Positions 16,114 to 25,123 of a stretch of 52,804 nt of DNA are shown one piece after another. The position numbers and the translations under genes are program-made. The stretch lies in the NCBI GenBank assembly GCA_000493965.1, contig AWNV01000015.1:1-52804 (forward strand), given 5' to 3'. Position 1 is the first letter of the stretch; each line of letters opens with the position of its first letter. The notes under the pieces are model-generated. The model was not told the origin of the DNA and ran no database searches. It was given only the letters and a program-made list of their open reading frames with translations. This DNA is from Candidatus Aminicenans sakinawicola JGI OTU-1 (GTDB taxonomy: Bacteria; Acidobacteriota; Aminicenantia; Aminicenantales; Aminicenantaceae).

Positions 16114-17376
16114 TTAGATAGTCATGTATTTTATATAAAATTTAAGGAATTTTTCTGCTACAGCTTCCCAGCTGTAGTGTTTTCTGATGGTTTCCGCTGC
16201 TTGCTGGCCGATTCTTCTGGCAATTTCCTGATTTTTAAGGAGCTCGATCATTGATCCGGAAAATTCTTCCGGATTCGAAGGGTCGATTAGAATCCCGTTT
16301 TTTCCTGACGTGATCACATTACTGATTCCTCCGAACCTGGAAGCGACAACAGGAATGCCGCATGCCATTGCTTCAGTAGCTGTCATCCCGAAAGGCTCAA
16401 AAAGTGAAGGAAGGACAAATAATCTTGCCTGCCTGTAATAGGGAGCCATGAGGTCATCTGGGACATAGCCTATTATATGGACTCTTTTATTAAGCCCTTT
16501 TTCGTTTATGATTCTGAACATGTTAGCTATGTTTTCCTTTTCCAGAGGCTGTGGCGCCGGGGAACCACCGCCGATGACAAGATCGACATCAGGAATTCTT
16601 TTCGACACGATATCGAAAGCATTAAGCAATAGGTCGTGCCCTTTGTTTGCATCGATGCGGCTCAGGCAGAAAATGTAACTGTCAGGCAGTTTTGTTTTTA
16701 TCCTGTTTTCATCCGGTCTAAGAAGGCAGAAATGGTGAATGTCAGTGCCAGGAGGAATGACTGCGATATTATCGGCTGTAAATCCGTAAAGCTCTTTTAG
16801 CTTCTCATATTGCACAGAGCTGGTTACGGTTTGGGCTGTGACTGATTTGAAGATTCGAAGTTCTTCGTTGATCCTGTGAGTGAAATTATATTTTTTCTCC
16901 ATTTTTTTGGAGTTTCCACCCATTTGCTCTCTTTTCCATGCCCCTAGTGAATGTGCAGTAAAAAAGACAAGTTTATTAAAAGCGTTTGCAGCATCTATGG
17001 CAACAATGCCGGCATCAACATAATGCCCGTGGAAGAGGTCGTAACACAGATTCTCTGTTTTAATAAATTTGATCATGTTTTCTGCTAGCTCCGGAAGAAC
17101 GCTGTATATTTTTTCTTTCTGAATGAATTTCCATGGCCCTGCCTGTATCCGAATGATTCTTACGTCAGGATAATAAGGAACATGTTCGATCTGTTTTATT
17201 TGAGGGTCAAACCATCTTGTGTATATATCGACTTTGAAATTTAGTTTTGAGAGGGTCTTTGCAAGTTGAAGGACGTAAACAATCTGTCCTCCTGTATCGG
17301 TTCTTCCCAGTTTTGGGACTGGATCAAAATATCCGTGTGTACTCAACATACAAATATTTTTAATATCAGGCTGCAT
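16114..17376 (-). CDS. Sucrose-phosphate-synthase-like GT4 glycosyltransferase
   Basis: The start at 17376 follows GGAG by six bases and gives 420 residues; an upstream extension lacks such a site. The N-terminus has STHGYFDPVPKLGRTDTGGQIVYVLQLAKTL, the hallmark loop of sucrose-phosphate, sucrose and mannosylfructose-phosphate synthases. It is followed by FHGHYVDAG, TAHSLGAWKREQMGG, FCLSRIDANKGHDLLL and the donor motif in PSLFEPFGMTATEAMACGIP. The predicted reaction is transfer from a nucleotide sugar (UDP- or GDP-linked) to a sugar phosphate or similar acceptor. No partner sugar-phosphate phosphatase is present beside it, which leaves disaccharide versus glycan synthesis open. It is the first gene of a two-gene operon. 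Confidence 0.88.
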   Translation of the reverse strand: MQPDIKNICMLSTHGYFDPVPKLGRTDTGGQIVYVLQLAKTLSKLNFKVDIYTRWFDPQIKQIEHVPYYPDVRIIRIQAGPWKFIQKEKIYSVLPELAENMIKFIKTENLCYDLFHGHYVDAGIVAIDAANAFNKLVFFTAHSLGAWKREQMGGNSKKMEKKYNFTHRINEELRIFKSVTAQTVTSSVQYEKLKELYGFTADNIAVIPPGTDIHHFCLLRPDENRIKTKLPDSYIFCLSRIDANKGHDLLLNAFDIVSKRIPDVDLVIGGGSPAPQPLEKENIANMFRIINEKGLNKRVHIIGYVPDDLMAPYYRQARLFVLPSLFEPFGMTATEAMACGIPVVASRFGGISNVITSGKNGILIDPSNPEEFSGSMIELLKNQEIARRIGQQAAETIRKHYSWEAVAEKFLKFYIKYMTI

Positions 17377-17495
17377 TTTTTCTCCAGGACAATTATTATT
17401 TAAGCCGTTGAAAATGGCAAGAGAGAAAGACAAAAAAGCAGTCTTGATTTAAGTTAATATTAAAGTTAAACTTTACTCACAAATGAGGAGGATAA

Positions 17496-19376
17496 ATGAT
17501 ATTTTCAGGCAAAAAGGCAAAATTAAAGAAGTGGAATGCAGTTTTCTTTCTGCTGGTTTTTCTTTTTGTGGTGAGCAGTATGAGTGCTGACAGAACAGAG
17601 AAACCGGTCCTTCATGGGAGACACTGGGTTGCAATCACAGGAAAGCCTCTGGGTGCAACTGTAGGAGCCAAGATATTTGAGCGCGGGGGAAATGCCGTGG
17701 ATGCAGCATGTGCTATGCTTGGAGCTGTCTGCACCATGTATGATGTCTTAAGCTGGGGAGGGGAGACCCAGGTTCTGATCTATAATCCGCATACAAAGAA
17801 AGTATATGGTATCAATGCACTTGGGGTGGCCCCAACAGGAGCAACTCCGGAGTTTTTCAAGAAAAAAGGGTTAGAATATCCGCCCGAGTACGGACCGTTG
17901 GCAGCCGTGACTCCTGGCACTCCTGGAGGATTGATAACCATGCTGGCCGAATATGGAACAATGAGCCTGAAAGAGGTACTTGAGCCCTCGATTCAGATGG
18001 CGGAAGGGTATCCAATAGAAGAATCTCTTACAAATAGTATTGAAAAACAGAAAAAGAGGATAAAAGAGTGGCCATATTCCAAAAAAGTTCTGCTCCCTCA
18101 TCTTGGTGAAGAGCATGAGGCTCCGTATCCGGGAGAAATCTTCAGGCAGCCAGAACTGATGGATACATTGAATAAATTAGTAGAGACCGAACAGAATGCG
18201 CTTTCTGAAGGGAAGAGCCGCAAGGAGGCAATATATACTGCATACGACCGCTTTTATAAGGGGGATGTAGCCAGGGAATTTGTACGTGGCTGTCAGGAAC
18301 AGGGCGGCCTTATTACAATGGAAGACATGGCGAATTGGAAGGTTTATATCGAAGAGCCGGTAATGACAACATATAAAGGAATCGAGGTCTATAAGCTTAC
18401 AACCTGGGTTCAGGGGCCTGTTCTTCTTCAGATGTTAAACTTACTGGAAAGTATTGACCTGAAGTCAATGGGATATAACAGTGTGAATTATATCCACACG
18501 CTCTATCAAGTGATGAATCTGGCATATGCTGACCGTGATTTTTACTACGGTGATCCTTATTTTCCACCCGAGGAACCCATCAAGGGATTACTGTCCAAAG
18601 AGTATGCAAAGAAAAGACTTAAAAAATTGAACTGGAATGTGAATGACCCAGATATTAAACCCGGTAACCCTTACCCGTTTGAAGGAAAGAAAAATCCATT
18701 TCTCCATTTGCTGGAGAAGTGGTCAAATGTGGGTTCTGAAGAACCAGAGAAATGGGGCGCAGAAGAAATGGAAGCTTATGAGGAAAGTTTCCTTGCGGGC
18801 ACAACCTCAATCCAGACTGCCGATGAAGAGGGATGGGTTGTTTCTGCGACTCCTTCCGGTGGCTGGATTCCAGCCTGTATTGCAGGTAACACAGGTATAG
18901 GATTGAGTCAGCGTATGCAGAGCTTTGTTCTTGATGAGGCAAAGAATCCATTTAATGTGGTCGTTCCTGGCAAGAGACCTCGTGCAACTCTGACACCGAG
19001 CCTTGCGATAAAGGATGAAAAACCTTTTCTTTCCTTTGCGGTTCAGGGCGGAGATACTCAAGACCAGAACATGCTGCAGTTTTTCCTGGATGTTGTTGAG
19101 TTTGGCATGAATGTACAGGAAGCATGTGAAGCACCGAATATCGTGAGTTATCAGATGCAGAGTTCCTTTGGAAAGCATGTCGCAACTCCTGGAAGGCTCC
19201 AGCTTAATGAAAAAGTTAACAAGAAAATAGGAGAGAATCTTGAAGTGATGGGGTATAAAATAGGATATAGAAAATATACATCAGGTCCTATTAACGCTAT
19301 ATTTTTTGACTGGAAACATAAGACTTTCTGGGGAGGATCCAGTAATTACGGGGAAGACTACGGAATAGCCTGGTAG
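17496..19376 (+). CDS. Gamma-glutamyltransferase family protein, secreted
   Basis: This 626-residue Ntn hydrolase of the gamma-glutamyltranspeptidase family has an ideal AGGAGG site seven bases before the ATG. A signal anchor (residues 12-31) is followed by the large-subunit motifs GATVGAKIFERGGNAVDAACA and AVTPGTPGGLITMLAEYG. The self-processing threonine should be T436 in LAGTTSIQTADEEGWVVS; the usual TTH is TTS here. The small subunit has GIGLSQRMQSFVLDE, PGKRPRATLTPSLA and SFAVQGGDTQDQNMLQ. The family cleaves gamma-glutamyl bonds of glutathione and related peptides outside the cytoplasm. It lies 73 bases ahead of an S9 peptidase on the same strand, fitting joint peptide degradation. Confidence 0.92.
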   Translation: MIFSGKKAKLKKWNAVFFLLVFLFVVSSMSADRTEKPVLHGRHWVAITGKPLGATVGAKIFERGGNAVDAACAMLGAVCTMYDVLSWGGETQVLIYNPHTKKVYGINALGVAPTGATPEFFKKKGLEYPPEYGPLAAVTPGTPGGLITMLAEYGTMSLKEVLEPSIQMAEGYPIEESLTNSIEKQKKRIKEWPYSKKVLLPHLGEEHEAPYPGEIFRQPELMDTLNKLVETEQNALSEGKSRKEAIYTAYDRFYKGDVAREFVRGCQEQGGLITMEDMANWKVYIEEPVMTTYKGIEVYKLTTWVQGPVLLQMLNLLESIDLKSMGYNSVNYIHTLYQVMNLAYADRDFYYGDPYFPPEEPIKGLLSKEYAKKRLKKLNWNVNDPDIKPGNPYPFEGKKNPFLHLLEKWSNVGSEEPEKWGAEEMEAYEESFLAGTTSIQTADEEGWVVSATPSGGWIPACIAGNTGIGLSQRMQSFVLDEAKNPFNVVVPGKRPRATLTPSLAIKDEKPFLSFAVQGGDTQDQNMLQFFLDVVEFGMNVQEACEAPNIVSYQMQSSFGKHVATPGRLQLNEKVNKKIGENLEVMGYKIGYRKYTSGPINAIFFDWKHKTFWGGSSNYGEDYGIAW

Positions 19377-19449
19377 AAAGGACAGTCATTAAGTCAAAAT
19401 CCCTGCCTCAAAATATGAAAACATAATAATTATCTAAGAGGAGGTTTTT

Positions 19450-21486
19450 ATGAAAAAAACAATTGAATTGTTCGCATTTTTCACTTTAATTTTATTTATT
19501 TTTGGATTGGGTAATGCAGTCAGCATGGAGAAGAACTATAAGCTGCTTAGTAAAGAGACTTATATGGAAATGGAATCCGTTAGCAGCCCTAATATATCTC
19601 CGGATGGGAAAAACATTCTTTTCTCGCGGGGATGGGTCGATAAAATGAATGACCGTTCAAGGAGCAACCTTTGGATTGTGGATATTGAAGGGACCAGGGT
19701 CCGGGAATTAACTCACGGAAACTGGAGAGATTTTTCTCCTGTTTGGTCTCCTGATGGTAAGAAGATAGCTTTTCTTTCTGACAGAGATGAGACAACTCAA
19801 ATTCATGTGCTTTGGCTTGATACGCGAGAAGTTGCCCAGTTGACTCACCTTGAACGTACGCCGGGAGGGCTGAAATGGTCTCCAGATGGAAAAAAACTGG
19901 CATTTACATCTTTTATAGCTGACGAGAAACCTATTCTGCCTGTAAAACTTGTAAAAAAACCGAAAGGAGCCAAATGGGCAAAACCTGCTGTGCTTATAGA
20001 TAGGCTGTCCTGGCGAAGAGATGGCAGGGGGCCTATCCCGAAAGGAGATACTCATATTTTTGTCATTGATGCTGAACTCGGAGGTACTCCCAATCAGATA
20101 ACTTCGGGAGATTATTCTCATAGTGATCCTCAGTGGTCTATGGACGGCAGGCTGATATATTTCAGCGCCATACGTAAACCCGAAGCCGAATATCTGCGCG
20201 GTGATTCTGAAATCTATTCGGTCGATTTAGATACTCTTGAGATAAAGACACTGACGGACAGGAAAGGTCCTGACCGCGGGGCACGTCTTTCTCCGGATGG
20301 TAAGTGGATTGCTTATACAGGTTACGATGAAAATAACAATTACAGCAATATCTTGAATCTTTATCTGATGGATGTAAATGGCAAGAAAAAGCGGCTGCTG
20401 GCTGATGACTTTCCTAATTCCCCATCGAACATAACATGGGCTCAGGACAGCTCTGGATTCTATTATCTTATTGGGGAAAAAGGAGTTTCGAACCTTTGTC
20501 TTGTTTCTTTAAATGGAAAGATTAAAAAGGTTACTAAAGGTGTGCATTACCTGTCCGGGTTGTCAATAGCAAAGGGAGGCCAGGTAGCAACCACATGTTC
20601 GACATTTTACAGGCCGGCTTTCCTTGTGACATTCAATCTGAAAAATCCGGATAACTTCAAGGAACTTGTGGATGTTAATGAAGATGTACTTGCGGGTCTG
20701 AAGCTTGGAGAGGTTGAGGAATTGTGGTTCAAGTCTCCTGACGGCCTTGACCTGCAGGGATGGTTGATAAAACCAGCCGAAATTAAAGCGAACAGGAAAT
20801 ACCCAATGCTTCTTTATATACACGGTGGGCCGGTATCGATGTATACAGTCAGGTTTAACTGGGCATGGCAAAATTTTGCTGAAAACGGCTATGCGGTTTT
20901 GTACATGAACCCGAGGGGAAGTACGGGCTACGGTCAGGATTTTGTCAATGGTATTAATTATCTTTATCCAGGGAAAGATTATGACGATTTGATGGCAGGT
21001 GTTGATGCGGCAATTGCTAAGGGTTTTATCGACGAAGATAACCTGTTTGTAGCTGGAGGCAGCGGGGGAGGGGTTTTAACGGCATGGATTGTCGGACATA
21101 CAAACCGTTTTGCAGCCGCTGTTTCAATGAGGCCAGTCATAAACTGGCATTCATTTGTCGGAACTACGGATGGTTCGAGCTGGTACTTACGTTTTAGAAA
21201 ATATCCGTGGGAAGATCCTGTGGAATATGCTCTGCGTTCCCCGCTTCACTATGTTGCCAATGTCACTACGCCCACCATGGTCATGACCGGTGAAGAAGAT
21301 TTAAGATGCCCTATTGGCCAGAGCGAAGAATTCTACCGTGCATTGAAAACTCTTAAAAAAGACACACTTCTTGTGCGGATGCCGAATGAATATCACGGTT
21401 GGAGGAGACCTTCACACAGGCTGCTGCAGCAGCTTTATCTTATGGCATGGTTTGAAAAACACATGAAGGGAAATAAAGATAAATAG
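19450..21486 (+). CDS. S9 family serine peptidase, secreted
   Basis: A 678-residue prolyl-oligopeptidase-family protein with GAGGAGG before its ATG. Residues 1-24 are a signal peptide. The beta-propeller shows repeated SPDGKKI-type blades (WSPDGKKIAFLSD, WSPDGKKLAFTSF, LSPDGKWIAYTGY). The hydrolase domain has the nucleophile Ser in VAGGSGGGVLTAW (GGSGGG rather than the commoner G-x-S-x-G-G with a large residue), Asp in GEEDLRCPIGQ and His in NEYHGWRRPSH. It is likely co-transcribed with the gamma-glutamyltransferase upstream and converges on a third S9 gene 18 bases away. Confidence 0.93.
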   Translation: MKKTIELFAFFTLILFIFGLGNAVSMEKNYKLLSKETYMEMESVSSPNISPDGKNILFSRGWVDKMNDRSRSNLWIVDIEGTRVRELTHGNWRDFSPVWSPDGKKIAFLSDRDETTQIHVLWLDTREVAQLTHLERTPGGLKWSPDGKKLAFTSFIADEKPILPVKLVKKPKGAKWAKPAVLIDRLSWRRDGRGPIPKGDTHIFVIDAELGGTPNQITSGDYSHSDPQWSMDGRLIYFSAIRKPEAEYLRGDSEIYSVDLDTLEIKTLTDRKGPDRGARLSPDGKWIAYTGYDENNNYSNILNLYLMDVNGKKKRLLADDFPNSPSNITWAQDSSGFYYLIGEKGVSNLCLVSLNGKIKKVTKGVHYLSGLSIAKGGQVATTCSTFYRPAFLVTFNLKNPDNFKELVDVNEDVLAGLKLGEVEELWFKSPDGLDLQGWLIKPAEIKANRKYPMLLYIHGGPVSMYTVRFNWAWQNFAENGYAVLYMNPRGSTGYGQDFVNGINYLYPGKDYDDLMAGVDAAIAKGFIDEDNLFVAGGSGGGVLTAWIVGHTNRFAAAVSMRPVINWHSFVGTTDGSSWYLRFRKYPWEDPVEYALRSPLHYVANVTTPTMVMTGEEDLRCPIGQSEEFYRALKTLKKDTLLVRMPNEYHGWRRPSHRLLQQLYLMAWFEKHMKGNKDK

Positions 21487-21504
21487 GTTGTCATGTTTTG
21501 ATGG

Positions 21505-23556
21505 TTATTGGAGCTTACACCACTTGTCCATCCAACTGATGACTGTTTCATGCCACAGAATGCTGTTGTGAGGTTTAAGTACCCAGTGGTTTTCATCCGG
21601 AAAGTACAGTAATTTACTGGGAATTCCCAGACGCTGGAGTGCATTAAATGTCCCCATTCCCTGAGTTTCTACAACCCTGAAATCCTGTGCGCTGTGAATG
21701 ACAAGCATGGGTGTTTTCCAGTTTTTCACAAAATTTACAGGATTATGCTTCTCATAACCTTTTGGATTGGTCCAGGGTGTTCCAATGTGGTCCCATTCCG
21801 GGAACCAGAGTTCTTCTGTATCATAATAGGCCATCCGCTCGTCAAGATTTCCGTCATGGTTTATGAGGCAGCGAAAACGGTCGGGCCAGTTTCCTGCAAT
21901 CCAGTTGATCATATATCCACCGAAAGATGCGCCAAGCGCGGCAATCCGCTCTCCGTCCATCCATGGATACCGGACAAGAGCAGCAGCAAGGCCTTTCTTC
22001 AGGTCTTCAAGAGGTTTCCCTCCCCAGTCTCCTCTTATAGAATCAGTAAAATTCTGACCGTAGCCCACTGAGCCGTGGAAATCCACCATTACTGCTGCAT
22101 AGCCTGCTCCTGTATAAGCCTGGGGATTCCAGCGGTAGTGAAAATTGTTTCCAAAAGAACCCTGAGGGCCACCATGAATTAGAAAAGCTACAGGGTATTT
22201 TTTTGATGGGTCAAAATCGACAGGTTTTACTATATAGCAGTAGACTTCTTCCTTGTTCCATCCTTTAAATTTAAATTGCTCGTATTCTCCCATGCGGACA
22301 GCACTGACTCTTTCTGAGTTGATCTTGGTGATTGGGTGCGCATCGCTTCCATTAAGCATTGCTGAATAAAGCTCAACAGGTGAACAAAGGTTGTTGAGTC
22401 CATAGATGATTCTCTCTCCAGCAATGGCTGGAGAGCTCACATGTCCTTCTTTGATTATAGTGCTTATTTTTCCGCTTTTTGTGTCGATAGCGAATAAAGA
22501 ATTCTGGCCTGTGTTTGGAGCTGTTGCATAAATAGTTTTACTATCTGCAGACCATAAGATTGAGGAAGGAGAAAGTGCCCAATTTTCAGTAAGGATTAGT
22601 TTTTTTCCTTCGGGCCAGGAATTCAGTATGACACGGAAGCGGTCGGCTTCATATCTTGGGCGGTTCATGGCAAGATAGGCCAGAGTTTTTCCGTCAGGCG
22701 AAAAAACAGGACATGTATCCCAGGATCTATTTTTTTCTGTGAGGCATCTTGGTGCTTCAGAACCATCAGAAGGAACATGATAGAGGTCAAAATCCGTGGA
22801 CCAGGCTTCTTCCCTTCCAGCGTTTCGGGCTGAAAAAACTAATCCCTTTCCATCGGGTGTAAATGTTATTTCTTCTGGCCCCCCGAATGGTTTAGAGGGA
22901 GTGTCTGCATCCATCCCAGGCATCACATCTATGGTTTTGCCTCCTGCTGTAGGGATTGTGAAAAGATGGGATCGTCGGCCGTCGCACCAAGTATCCCAGT
23001 GGCGGATATATATGTTTTCATAGATACGGCCAGTGCTCTTTTTTTCCGCGATCTTATCTAATTTCTTTTTTGTGCATTCAGGAGTGTCACAATCAGGGAA
23101 AGTTTCCATTGTAAACGCGATGTATTTTCCATCGGGGGAGACAATAATATTTCCCACATCCAGCGGTTCTTTGGTGAACTGTTCAGCCTCTCCGCCTTTC
23201 ATGCGTATGCGCCATACCTGGCACGATCCCGAGCGTGTGGATAAGAACCATACTGACTTTCCGCATGCAGACCAGCGGGGATTGAAATCTCCTGCTTTGT
23301 GTGTTGTCAAACGTCGAAGATTTTTTCCATCCGTGCTTACAAGCCAAAGGTCAGTCCTACCTCTATTGGCTTCAAGGTCTGTCGTCCGCAGGGTGAAAAC
23401 GATCCATGCTCCATCAGGAGACACCTGCGGATCGGATATTCTTTCCATGGCAAGCATGTCGTGAATCGAAAACGGGTGAGTTTCAGAAGGAGTCTCTGCA
23501 AAAACTCCTAGACTTATACACAGTAAAAGTATTATAAAAAAAGATTTAACACGCAT
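21505..23556 (-). CDS. S9 family serine peptidase, secreted
   Basis: The start at 23556 is supported by GGAGG four bases upstream and gives 683 residues; the ATG seven codons earlier lies inside that site. A signal peptide (MRVKSFFIILLLCISLGVFA) is followed by a TolB-like propeller (SPDGAWIVFTL, SACGKSVWFLSTR, SPDGKYIAFTM, FTPDGKGLVFSAR) and a hydrolase domain. The latter has Ser in ALGASFGGYMINW, Asp in HSAQDFRVVE and His in DENHWVLKP. A Cys-containing loop (CDTPECTKKK) interrupts the propeller. It resembles bacterial DPP-type acylaminoacyl peptidases. This is the third S9 peptidase in 15 kb; they are distinct proteins, not recent copies. Confidence 0.93.
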   Translation of the reverse strand: MRVKSFFIILLLCISLGVFAETPSETHPFSIHDMLAMERISDPQVSPDGAWIVFTLRTTDLEANRGRTDLWLVSTDGKNLRRLTTHKAGDFNPRWSACGKSVWFLSTRSGSCQVWRIRMKGGEAEQFTKEPLDVGNIIVSPDGKYIAFTMETFPDCDTPECTKKKLDKIAEKKSTGRIYENIYIRHWDTWCDGRRSHLFTIPTAGGKTIDVMPGMDADTPSKPFGGPEEITFTPDGKGLVFSARNAGREEAWSTDFDLYHVPSDGSEAPRCLTEKNRSWDTCPVFSPDGKTLAYLAMNRPRYEADRFRVILNSWPEGKKLILTENWALSPSSILWSADSKTIYATAPNTGQNSLFAIDTKSGKISTIIKEGHVSSPAIAGERIIYGLNNLCSPVELYSAMLNGSDAHPITKINSERVSAVRMGEYEQFKFKGWNKEEVYCYIVKPVDFDPSKKYPVAFLIHGGPQGSFGNNFHYRWNPQAYTGAGYAAVMVDFHGSVGYGQNFTDSIRGDWGGKPLEDLKKGLAAALVRYPWMDGERIAALGASFGGYMINWIAGNWPDRFRCLINHDGNLDERMAYYDTEELWFPEWDHIGTPWTNPKGYEKHNPVNFVKNWKTPMLVIHSAQDFRVVETQGMGTFNALQRLGIPSKLLYFPDENHWVLKPHNSILWHETVISWMDKWCKLQ

Positions 23557-23757
23557 TATTCCCTCCTTTTTTATCATTGCCTAGTTTAATTTTCATAAGA
23601 CAATCTCATTTATAACTTTTATCACAAGAGAATAATTAGTTCAATTGGATAAGGTCAGCTGCTTCTAAAAAAGTGTAAGATAGGCTGCCAGATCGTATAC
23701 TACTGGAAGAGGAATTGAAATAATTTTTTTTAAAATCTTTACTCTTTAGTTCATAAA

Positions 23758-25083
23758 ATGATAAATAAAAGGCAAATGAAAAAGACTACTTTGATATATG
23801 TATTGGCAGTTTTATTATTTGGTACAAGTGTTTACGCCGATGTGCAATCCCAAAATACGAAAAATTCCACTTTAAAGTTGAGTTTTTCAGAACGGTTTCG
23901 TTTTGTAAGCTGGGATAATGCAACAAGCCTTGACAGAACGCAGGCTAAAGAAAGCAGTTTTACCAGGCATCGAACAAGCTTGATGGCTCAGTGGATACCC
24001 AAACCTGGCTTGGAACTGGCAGTTAAGTTAACCAATGAATTTCGTTACTATTTTGTACCAGAAGGCAGGGATTTCAACCTGCATGAAGTGTTTGTGGATA
24101 ACTTGTATGTGAAATCTAATAAGCCCTGGGATCTTCCTTTGTCATTTATTATTGGGAGACAGAATATCATGTTAGGAGAGGGCTTTTTGGTAATGGATGG
24201 ACATCCATTGGATGGCTCTCGTTCAATATATTTTAATGCGGCAAGGATGGACCTTTTTCTCAATAAAAGTAATAAGCTGATTCTTTTTTATACATATCAA
24301 CCTGAAACTGATAATTATCTTCCAGTCATAAATAATAAAGATCAAAAATTGATCGAGCAGCCTGAAGAAGGAATTGGAATTTATTTTTCCGGGAAGTTTA
24401 ATGAAGTAAATCTGGATTCTTACCTGATCAGGAAAAATATTCACAGTACGGATACAAAGCCCATGAGTTCTTGTATAAATACTGCTGGAAGCAGGTTTGT
24501 TTATCAACTGCTTGAAAGGTTTTCCATGACTGGTGAGGGGGCTATCCAGTTTGGAAACTACGGAGATTTTGACCGCCTTTCTTTTGGAGGATATCTGCAT
24601 TTGGATTATAAAACCAACAAATTGATTCCTCTCCTTCAAACTGCAACACTTGGCACAATTTATCTTGCTGGAGATGACCCTGAAACGGAAAGATGGGAAG
24701 GATGGGATCCGCTTTTCAGCCGATGGCCGAAATGGAGTGAGTCCTATATTTACACTCTGATTCCAGAGTATAATGGAAAAGTAGCCTACTGGAGTAATTT
24801 TATTTCGATCTATGGAACATTGAAATTTAAAGTTTCAAGGGATATAGACTTAAATCTTTCATATCATCATCTGGTGGCAGCAGAAAATTCAGACTTGTTA
24901 AGTGCATTCTCTGGCGGAAATGGGAAAACTAGGGGTGGTTTGTTAATTGCAAAATCTGTGTTTAAATTAAACAAGCATCTTACCGGTCATGTGTTATGGG
25001 AGTTTTTTTCTCCCGGTAATTTCTATAGACCGGGTGCAGATTGCTATAATTGGTTCCGCTTTGAGTTAATATACAGGATTTAA
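23758..25083 (+). CDS. Outer-membrane porin-like barrel (alginate-export-type)
   Basis: A 441-residue protein with a signal peptide ending at VYADVQSQ. The body has alternating polar and hydrophobic strands with aromatic girdles, such as LKLSFSERFRFVSWD, LELAVKLTNEFRYYFVPEG, LPLSFIIGRQNIMLGEG and FMLWEFFSPGNFY-like ends, and it finishes with a final strand FRFELIYRI. The GRQ...GEGF region recalls the alginate-export/long-chain carbohydrate porin fold, so sugar or oligosaccharide passage through the outer membrane is inferred. ATG at 23758 has no clear ribosome site; the ATG at 23776 follows AAAAGGC and may be the real start. It heads a plus-strand cluster running to 33711. Confidence 0.75.
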   Translation: MINKRQMKKTTLIYVLAVLLFGTSVYADVQSQNTKNSTLKLSFSERFRFVSWDNATSLDRTQAKESSFTRHRTSLMAQWIPKPGLELAVKLTNEFRYYFVPEGRDFNLHEVFVDNLYVKSNKPWDLPLSFIIGRQNIMLGEGFLVMDGHPLDGSRSIYFNAARMDLFLNKSNKLILFYTYQPETDNYLPVINNKDQKLIEQPEEGIGIYFSGKFNEVNLDSYLIRKNIHSTDTKPMSSCINTAGSRFVYQLLERFSMTGEGAIQFGNYGDFDRLSFGGYLHLDYKTNKLIPLLQTATLGTIYLAGDDPETERWEGWDPLFSRWPKWSESYIYTLIPEYNGKVAYWSNFISIYGTLKFKVSRDIDLNLSYHHLVAAENSDLLSAFSGGNGKTRGGLLIAKSVFKLNKHLTGHVLWEFFSPGNFYRPGADCYNWFRFELIYRI

Positions 25084-25123
25084 AAATCTCTATTAGAAAA
25101 TGGGGCTTATTAGAGGAGAATAA

